Below, one piece after another: positions 57,001 through 64,000 of a DNA stretch of 64,000 nt. Where the stretch lies: contig JAJEKV010000320.1 in NCBI GenBank assembly GCA_021234155.1, positions 62,001 to 126,000 on the forward strand, written 5' to 3'. The position numbers and the translations under genes are program-made. Every line of letters begins with the position of its first letter. Position 1 is the first letter of the stretch. Origin of the DNA: Isoetes taiwanensis (lineage: Eukaryota > Streptophyta > Lycopodiopsida > Isoetales > Isoetaceae). Below the pieces are notes generated by a model that searched no databases, was not told where the DNA came from, and saw only the letters and a list, made by a program, of their open reading frames with translations.

Positions 57001-57380
57001 TTGCCCTTTTGAGCTAACTAGTGACACAAAAGAAAACAATCAAGAACATTATGATTTCGAAGTTTCACTTGTTATGTGAAACATTCTAATGTTAACATTA
57101 ACTTTTCCTTCAAAATTGATCTATTCAGAATTCAAATTAATGCTATTGTTATCATGACATATATAAAGCATGTTCCTTTTCTGTTTTTTTCTATTTTCTT
57201 TGATGAAAAAAAAAACCTAGGCTTGACACCTAGAACAAACGCTGATGTTGGCATGTGACGTCATGGTTCCCCCTTTCTTGCTCTGCAAGCAATCAATCCC
57301 TGGGTCTATGATTCCTTGCTCTGGTCTGGCTATGGCAGATCCATCTTCTGGCGCCTCTTAGCTCTCCAGCTTCTGTTTCG

Positions 57381-57547
57381 ATGGCCGTCAACGAGATCTT
57401 CCCTGCCAGATTGCAAAAAGCAAAACGAAGGCGGATTGATGCCCTAAGTAGCTCGACTTCTGAGGATTATGCAGCAAGCTGGGCCGCAAAGACTATAGTA
57501 GAAATTAGAATGGCACCTACTCGGGAACAAGAATTGAAGATCGGGTA
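57381..57547 (+). other. Possible first exon, unrecognised
   Basis: ATG opens MAVNEIFPARLQKAKRRR, then IDALSSSTSEDYAASW and IRMAPTREQELKIG to a GG|GTAATG donor. There is no in-frame stop and the leader is CT-rich, so it looks like a genuine first exon, but no following exon or family was identified. Confidence 0.25.
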
Positions 57548-57722
57548 ATGTTTTTTCTGTGTATTCATCATTTATTGCATTGAAGTTCCCTGCTCCATTC
57601 TTTTAGCCTATATTTCCATCGAAGTTTTGAAGTCTGGAAGCATCCGGATTTTTAGATGCAAAACAGCTGCATTTTCTGGATTTGGATTTGCTGATTTTGA
57701 TGCACCACCTGCTTGCATTCGA

Positions 57723-58260
57723 TCATTTTGTTGGAAGCATGACTGACCAAAACAAACACAAATATTGTGATGAATAGCCTATGTTGCAGCAAGCGGGCAG
57801 CACAACATCCATGGGGCCTATTGTACTCAAATCCTCAGCCAGATCTTCAAGACCCGATCTCCCAAGAAGGTCAGTAAAACAATGATAGTGATCCAGCATT
57901 GGTGTGAGTCCATAACATGTAGATATAGAAAGAAAATAATAGCACCCAGCATCCAGAAGCCCTGCATCACTACATGCACAAATGCACAAATGATAGCTAC
58001 AAATGTGAACTCATTTGGATTCATGCCTTCGGTGATAGTGGCTCGATTCAGCAACTGTCATCGAAATGCAAGAGCACCAACCCCCATACTAACTTATTTG
58101 GTAATCATGGGTATAGATGCTGGAAGCCCCCTTAGGGCTTTGATTCTTTCCAGAAGCTTCTCCCAAGCTTTCAAAAATCTGAGCATGGGTTCTGGATCTT
58201 GTGGCTCCCATTTATTCATAGCAACTGCTCCAACAATTGGAAAACTACCTCCATGATCAA
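57723..58260 (-). pseudogene. PPR protein (PLS class) fragment
   Basis: Minus strand encodes LNRATITEGMNPNEFTFVAI, a small shift, then ACSDAGLLDAGCYYFLSIST, YGLTPMLDHYHCFTDLLGRS and GLEDLAEDL. This is the late PPR region of plant PLS proteins (ACSHAGLLDEG, YGIxPxxEHYxCMVDLLGRAG, LxEAxxLI), which bind organelle RNA for editing or processing. The frame is broken and neither a start nor a C-terminal E/DYW domain is seen. More decayed pieces may reach 58820. Confidence 0.6.
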
Positions 58261-58419
58261 TTGCGTATATGGGCTCGCTTCTGAGAAAATAGCTTCATTG
58301 TGCAGCAGTCCTTGCCAATACATTGCTCCTTCTATATCGCTTGAAGTATCCTCCACAATAACATTCCTGGTGCAAGCATTTTTGAAGGATTATTGGCTAC
58401 AGAAATGCATGTAATGGTA

Positions 58420-60470
58420 TCAGGAATATGCAGGAGATTAGTGCAGATTAGTGCAGGGGCCAGTTTCTAAGTCCATGGATACCATCTTGAAGCCACTGCT
58501 TGCACACATGCAACAACAGTTCTGCAGCCGATAGGAGATGGGTTCAATGCGGAATACTCTTCGCGAAGTATTGGCGAGAATATGGTGCGAAGTTCAGATT
58601 GAAATCCCTCAGTATCATCATTATCGCTGAGATAGATATTTGTCTGATAGGTTTAGTTGCAGACTTTTGTGAAACCTATCTAACAAATAGTTCTCGTTCA
58701 CTTGGTTTGATGTTGTTCCTACATGCAGCTTCATGTAAAAAATCATCACCCCAGCTTTACAGGCATTTCTAACAAAGCATTTGCTCGAGAAGTTTTCAAA
58801 GCCAGTATTTCTCAAGTATTGCTATCAACTTTCTAAATTATTAAAGGACTATATATTGAGGAACTTCCAGTGCACTGAGAACTATCAGTGGCCCATTCAG
58901 AATATGCAATCCTTTTAAGTAGCTGGGGCACTTCAAATGCACACAAGAAGTATTTGCAAATGGATTAAGTCTGTGGAAGAACACAGGCTTTGGAAATTCT
59001 CATTTTGAAACTCCTTTGTTCCAAATGAAAATGGTCTTTGCTGAAGAACATCAGTAAGAGCACGAAGATTTTAAAATTTGAAATTTTTTGAAATGCTATC
59101 TTTCCTTGAAGAAAGAAACATCAGTTAGCAGCTATTTCTTATCTTTACAAAGCAAATAAATGCAGAATAGAAGTTGATAAAACGAGAAATGCATTAAATA
59201 TTGCAATCTCTAGCTCATGGTGTGGAGTTTTGAACGTATCGAGTCATTTGAAATTGTTTTATAAAGACACTTTTTAAAGAGCAACTTAAACATGACATGT
59301 TCAATTGCAACCATCATATGTTCAATTTTCTTTCACCAAGTTATATGGAACCAGATGTCTAAACTTTTAGTGTTCTCAATCAATTGCATTAACATTCCTA
59401 GAATGAAGTACTGCGGTGGGTCTATTTGACATGTAAATGATTACAATGGAGCATTTGATGCGAGATAGGTCTTTATCTACATGCTTCATATCTTTCCAAT
59501 CAACATTTTTACCATCCATGTGCTTTAATGCTCTGGAAAGTAACCACAAAACCGGTTTTGCAATTGAAATGGGCGCAGAGAAATTCCAACCCACTACGGT
59601 TTAATGCATCAGGGAGTAAGGCAGGTGCCGGAATGCCGGTAAGATGCTGCACCATAGCTCAAAAACTTCTATAATCAGCTTCTAAAACTAGCTAAAAAAG
59701 CCAGAGCAAGCGACGAAGAGCTTCAAATATGACTTTATCGATTTCTCCAACACTCTGTAAATAGTTGACAGTTTTTCTGGCTTGCTGGATTTGTACACAC
59801 ACAGCGCCCAATCTTCTGTCACAAAAGCTCCAATCGACACACCGATCATCCTGCACACTACATAAGCGGATTTTCCTAGTCCCTTCCTGAAATTGAATCC
59901 CGACCTCCTTCTGATTCAACCTTGCTCTAAAATGAACGTTCTAGAAAACCAGGCTTCAGAACATCCTTCTCCTATCCTCCCGATTCAAGCTTGATTCAAG
60001 CTTACTTCAGACGAATTTGTTCCAAGAAAGCAGGCTTCCACTATCCTTCTGATAACTCCTGCTAGCTCCAAATCCTCCTGATTCGATCCAACCTACTACC
60101 CGATGAATCTGTGCACCTGGACTGTACATTTTTCCCTTTTTTTTCTTTTGCTAACCTACTTCTTGCCGCGTGATCGACACTTTTAACATAAATCCACAAT
60201 CAAATGATACAAATGCTGGATAGCCAATGCCATAGATGACTATATTCTTAAGAGTTTCTTCTACTTGCAAGACTTGTTGGAAGCCGATCTCTCTGCTTCA
60301 AGTAAGGTAAGCTACTAGTTTTTTGCATATCAGAACATGGCAAACCATTAGATAATTGATCCATCAAACAATAAACCTATGTATTGAATCATAAGCAAAA
60401 ATTGATAGCACAGAATTGTGAGCCTTTTCGCCTACTTTAAAATTTTTGAGCCTATACAAAAAGGTTGGGA
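58420..60470. other. Non-coding, nothing recognised
   Basis: AT-rich sequence with short frames only (for example 59692-59919 minus) and no recognisable motif. Near 59905-60080 the words GATTCAAGCTT and CTCCTGATTCGAT recur, suggesting a small degenerate repeat. Confidence 0.4.
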
Positions 60471-60481
60471 AAGAGAAACGT

Positions 60482-60505
60482 TCGCGGCGGCCTTGGCCGC
60501 CGCGA
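60482..60505. repeat. Perfect GC hairpin in AT-rich DNA
   Basis: Arms TCGCGGCGGCC and GGCCGCCGCGA with a TT loop, 11 perfect pairs, with GAAAC / GTTTC extending outside after a short mismatch. It lies exactly where unrelated sequence changes to the SAUR flank repeat, so it may be an element end or a recombination scar. Confidence 0.7.
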
Positions 60506-60509
60506 TAAG

Positions 60510-61400
60510 TTTCTTGTTGTTATTAATTCTTTTAAACTAAGGTGTTTCTGAGGTCTTCATTTCATGGATTGCATAATCAACTGTACATTTTGCTCTTTTC
60601 AGCTATGTTGTTATACAAAAGGAAAGTGTACACCTGCTGAGAAGGCAAAACATAAGGAAAAAAATGAACCTTATGAAATTCTTAACATCGGCCAAAAAGG
60701 TCACTTCTAAGAGCATGACGTATTTTTTTGAGGGAATCTTTGAAACGGAAGTTGTGTAGCACTCCCGTTTCAAATACAACCTTGTTATCCATGAAAAAAA
60801 AATGCTTCAACCAAAATTTATGGCAGGAGTGTAAGTAAGGACTTATAGTGCACGACCACTCTAAAACAATGAATAGACAAAACAACGAGAATGCATAAAT
60901 GAAAATTGGGAGTGTAGTGTATTCATTATCAATCAAGAAAACAATCAAGAACATTATGATTTCGAAGTTTCACTTGTTGTGTGAAACATTATAATGTTAA
61001 CATTAACTTTTCCTTCAAAACCGATCTATTCAAAATTCAAATTAATGCTATTGTTATTAATTCTTTTAAACTAAGATGTTTCTGAGGTCTTCATCTCATG
61101 GATTGCATAATCAATTGTAAATTTTGTTCTTTTCAGCTATGTTGTTATACAAAAGGAAAGTGTACACCTGCTGAGAAGGCAAAACGTATGAAAAAAAAAA
61201 TTAACCTCAGAAAATTCTTAACCTCGGCCAGAAAGGTCACTTCTAAGTAAATACTTATAGTGCACGACCACTCTAAAACATCGGATAGAAGTAAAACAAC
61301 GAGAATGCATAAACTAAAATTGGGAGTGTAGTGTATTCGTTACCCCAAAAAAATAATGGGGGCAGTTTCTGTACAGATTAATATGCTGGGAGGCAAAACT
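60510..61400. repeat. Two tandem copies of the SAUR flank repeat
   Basis: 60520-60950 and 61040-61370 share GTTTCTGAGGTCTTCAT, CATGGATTGCATAATCAA, ACAAAAGGAAAGTGTACACC and the TTGGGAGTGTAGTGTATTC end. The second copy has lost the middle (CTTTGAAACGG...TTATCC) part. It runs into the 3' untranslated region of the intact SAUR. Confidence 0.75.
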
Positions 61401-61407
61401 TCTCCCT

Positions 61408-61833
61408 CTAAGAGTCGTAAAAATCTAAGAGCTCGTCAATAGCAAGTTGAGCTGCCTGTTTCTGGTTCTTTTCCAAGAGCCACAAAAAGTGCTCAAATAG
61501 AACAGGGTCGCATGGTATTGTGAGGCCGCCACTATAATCAAATCCATATTCTTCAGAAGATCTGTCGAGCAATTTTCTCATCAAATTGTGGCTCAAAACA
61601 GCAGTTGGGACAACAAATCTCTGCCTTTTCTCTCCTACATACATTGCCACACAACCTTCTGGCATATCTGAAACTTCAACACAGGATGCATCTTCTTCAT
61701 AATCACTGCCTAAGTCACTCATTTGCCCAAGAGAGCTGCCCCTGCTGCTACCCCAAGAACTTGATCTTGATAACCTGTCTTTTCTTTGCAGGAAATCAGA
61801 CAACCTTTGCAATGTAGATCTCAAAGGAGCCAT
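61408..61833 (-). CDS. SAUR family auxin-responsive protein, intact, 141 aa
   Basis: Single-exon gene. The start is taken at the complement of 61831-61833 (MAPLRSTLQRLSDFLQRK), as in the partial gene at the window start; a longer frame to 61923 exists but runs through the TATA region (about 61874-61882) and is rejected. After a Ser-rich stretch (SRSSSWGSSRGSSLG) and an acidic patch (DYEEDASC), the SAUR domain runs from MPEGCVAMYVGEKRQRFVV to LAIDELLDFYDS. All conserved positions are kept. It is the only full-length minus-strand copy in view and the likely source of the truncated copies at 52-56 kb. Divergent partner: the decayed SAUR at 62454. Confidence 0.93.
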   Translation of the reverse strand: MAPLRSTLQRLSDFLQRKDRLSRSSSWGSSRGSSLGQMSDLGSDYEEDASCVEVSDMPEGCVAMYVGEKRQRFVVPTAVLSHNLMRKLLDRSSEEYGFDYSGGLTIPCDPVLFEHFLWLLEKNQKQAAQLAIDELLDFYDS

Positions 61834-62453
61834 GGCAAGCAATAGAAATGGAAGAGTTTGAAGTGAGGGCTTGGTTATATAACCAGATGGGTGGCCCCAA
61901 GCAAGAATGACGATTGAGTACATACTAAATGCTTGGGCCCATTTCTTCTTTACTCTACATGCATTTGTCTACTAGATGTCTTACTAATACCGGCATAGCT
62001 TGTCAACTGCAACCAACTGTTTCCTGCTGGTACAAAGAGATTGTCCAACGTTAAAGCACTTGTAGAGCGGGCCAAATGGTGTCAGGCAACCATGTGGTGT
62101 ATAGGGTGCTCCATTACTGGGCAGTTGGCATCAAATATCATTGGTGCTAAGATAAACTTGAATTCTTCTCTTTCTGACGTGATGGCCAGCCCCATACTTA
62201 GATTGAAAGGCATCAAGCACATGTTATCGCTGACAGCATACCAGACCACAATTTGGCCACCAAGTAGAGACCATTGCAAATGCAATGGCAGCCGCCGAAA
62301 CTTTCCATGCTACTAGCTTGTCCAAGCCATGCTAGACCTGTTGTGTTTGCAGACAACTCCGACAATGGACAACATTTCATTATTATTCATGCATTCCTCT
62401 TTCAATATGCTGCACATTTAAGCTAGTTTATTCCCTTCATCTAGCAGAACGAA
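61834..62453. promoter_or_regulatory. Divergent SAUR promoter region, duplicate of 96-1327
   Basis: A minus-strand TATA-like TTATATAA is at about 61874-61882. Matches to the first unit include GCATTTGTCTAC, TTGTCCAACSTTAAAGCACT, CATCAAATATC and AACTTGAATTCTTCT. It is shorter than the first unit because the second module is missing. Confidence 0.65.
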
Positions 62454-62807
62454 ATGGCTTCCGTGAAGGCTAAGTTCCAGGCTTTCTGAGTTTCTTGGCA
62501 AGAAAAATATACTATCAAAATCAAATTCTTGGGCCAGTAATAGTAGCTGTTAGTTCTTCAGACTTGGACAGCCACAATGAAGTACCTGAAGGTTGTAATG
62601 TTAAAGGCAAAGATTGCCACTGACATTTTGAAATGCCCACTTATGAGAGGGCTTCTTGACAGATGAAATGAATACAATGGATGCCTTACAATCCCCCTCG
62701 TGAGCCAGTACTATTTGAACGCTTGCGATGGCATTTGTGCAAGGACAAAGAGCAGGCAGCTAAAATTCCAGATTGATGAGCTCTTAGATTTTTATCATCA
62801 TTGTTAG
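62454..62807 (+). pseudogene. Decayed plus-strand SAUR, partner of the gene at 1328
   Basis: Starts ATGGCTTCCGTGAAGGCTAA like the intact gene at 1328, and ends GATTTTTATCATCATTGTTAG in the same register as DFYHDC-stop. Between them are several small deletions (including the VPEGCIAMYVG region) and in-frame stops, so no protein can be made. Confidence 0.9.
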
Positions 62808-63584
62808 ATTGACACCCACTAATGTAATTGTACAGATAGAATTAACAATACATTTTCCAAAATCAATTGTTTTCTTCTGCAGAATGTTCTTGTGTTCTTT
62901 CTTATACATTCTTTCATTCTTATCTTTTAGAAAGGAAGGATAAGTAGTAAAGTATCAACTCAATTTACAATTGAGCAACATCTGTCTCATAGAGAATATG
63001 AGCTATTACCGTAGGATCACAAATATAATCTGGAGCCCCTGACTCTGGACCTCTAGCATACAAATAATACACAAAGATGAAAGTACTGAAGATGAAATTT
63101 AAGAAGGAACATAAGATGGACATTGTAATGTAGTGTCTTCTTTCTGTTGCATACTAAAATTGAACATTTGTTCTGTCCTACATCATGGAAATGAACTTGA
63201 ACTCTTCCTTAAGAGCTCATCAAAGAAAAACTCATGCCTCAAGTTCCTGCTACATTAAAACGAAATTGCTCTCCTTCATAAGTTTTTCATTTGTCCCTTT
63301 TGAATAAAATGCATGCTCGTCATTTTTATATGTAGAACCTATGCCAGCTTGAGTGGCTTATTTCCGATAAGTGTCTTCGTCCAAAAGTTAGGCCACCTCT
63401 TGTCTGCACTATGTTCATGAAGGAAAGATGAACGTGCATGAAAATATAGCGGAGTAAATTGAATATGTTGGCTCTTCTTAACTGGAACAAAGAATGCGAT
63501 ATATTATGTATATCCAGTTAGAATGCGATTGCCAGTTTGGTGCAACCATATAAAGAAGTTGTGGCATGCAACAGATAGTAGGAA
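62808..63584. other. SAUR 3' flank (duplicate of 1748-2260) and unassigned sequence
   Basis: 62808-63290 matches 1748-2260. 63290-63584 has no gene; its end (GTTGTGGCATGCAACAG) resembles promoter-module words. Confidence 0.5.
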
Positions 63585-64000
63585 TTTATCCAGGGGGAGT
63601 GTTAGAACATCGATGTTGGAAGAGCATGCAGTGCAGGGCTGGTTTTATAACGAAGATGGGTCCCTGCAACAATGATGCATATTAAATGCTTGGACCCACT
63701 TCGTCTTTGCAGTATATGCAATTGTCTATATATTCAGACAAATCATATTCTTTGGACCCGACATAGCTTGTCAACTGCAACCAACCATTTCTTGCTGGTA
63801 CAAGGAAGTTGTCCAACCTTAAAGCACTTGTAAAGTGGGCCAAATGGTATCAGACAAGAGATAAAGACCAACTTCAATATGGCCATGCTTGGAGACAACT
63901 GCGGTCCCACATAGAAGAACCTTCACTTATTGTTCTTACTACTTTCTCTTACCTTTGGTATTGGCTTCTTTATCTTACCAAGAGCTTTGTGATAGAATAT
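63585..64000. promoter_or_regulatory. Another SAUR promoter module, continuing past the window
   Basis: GATGTTGGAAGAGCATG, a minus-strand TATAAAA (63643-63649), ATTCAGACAAATCATATT and TTGTCCAACCTTAAAGCACT match 590-830. ATAAAGACCAACTTCAATAT and CTTATTGTTCTTACTAC match 1130-1220. No minus-strand SAUR precedes it, so it is an orphan promoter on that side. A further plus-strand SAUR is expected about 100 bases beyond the window. Confidence 0.6.

Noticed and set aside
61834-61923. Longer SAUR start (MYSIVILAW...) at 61923
   Set aside because: The extension runs through the TATA region and is absent from paralogues; MAPLRS at 61833 is shared with the copy at position 95.

Overview
The window looks like nuclear DNA of a land plant with a large, transposon-rich genome. 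Evidence: a local family of SAUR (small auxin-up RNA) genes, a plant L1-type LINE with a DUF4283/zinc-knuckle ORF1, a TRIM element primed from the initiator-tRNA-Met site, a PPR gene fragment and plant-style introns. A split gene for a roadblock/LC7-type dynein light chain points (inference) to a lineage with flagellated sperm, such as a fern, lycophyte, bryophyte, cycad or Ginkgo, rather than a flowering plant. True genes are sparse; most of the sequence is transposon debris in different stages of decay.

Layout. 0-2.3 kb: a divergent SAUR pair (minus gene cut by the window edge, plus gene intact). 2.3-10.7 kb: mostly non-coding, with a fold-back MITE (5.5 kb) and a frameshifted rhomboid-like pseudogene (7 kb, minus). 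10.7-19.3 kb: a tandem duplication, a possible 59-aa gene (13.0 kb), an AT-rich tandem repeat, a Helitron-like end, a ~0.9 kb polypyrimidine tract and the 3' end of a GC-rich LINE relative. 19.3-29.1 kb: a second MITE copy, a 3'-truncated plant L1 LINE and a badly decayed LINE of another family. 29.3-30.2 kb: a fold-back with a tRNA-like core and a complete 409-bp TRIM. 31.5-33.9 kb (minus): a five-exon tyrosine-recombinase gene of the Crypton/DUF3504 type, the most unusual object here. 34.0-34.6 kb: a Harbinger-like MITE. 34.7-41.1 kb: the roadblock/LC7 gene, its long intron filled with SINE and LINE pieces. 41.4-42.9 kb: a truncated L1 LINE (minus). 43.4-51.6 kb: a nearly complete LINE with tandem upstream repeats, a vertebrate-L1-like ORF1 and an ORF2 split by a nested retroposon and frameshifts. 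52.2-62.8 kb: a SAUR graveyard of 5'- or 3'-truncated copies, inserted elements and one intact minus-strand SAUR (61.4-61.8 kb) with a decayed plus-strand partner. 63.6-64 kb: the start of another SAUR promoter copy.

How it fits together. The two ends of the window are paralogous: the divergent unit [SAUR minus - shared promoter - SAUR plus - 3' flank] at 0-2.3 kb recurs at 61.4-63.3 kb, and a further promoter module begins at 63.6 kb. The window thus spans a birth-and-death SAUR cluster whose interior has been expanded by transposons. The recombinase and roadblock genes are arranged head to head. All functional statements are read from sequence motifs by eye; no database search was run.
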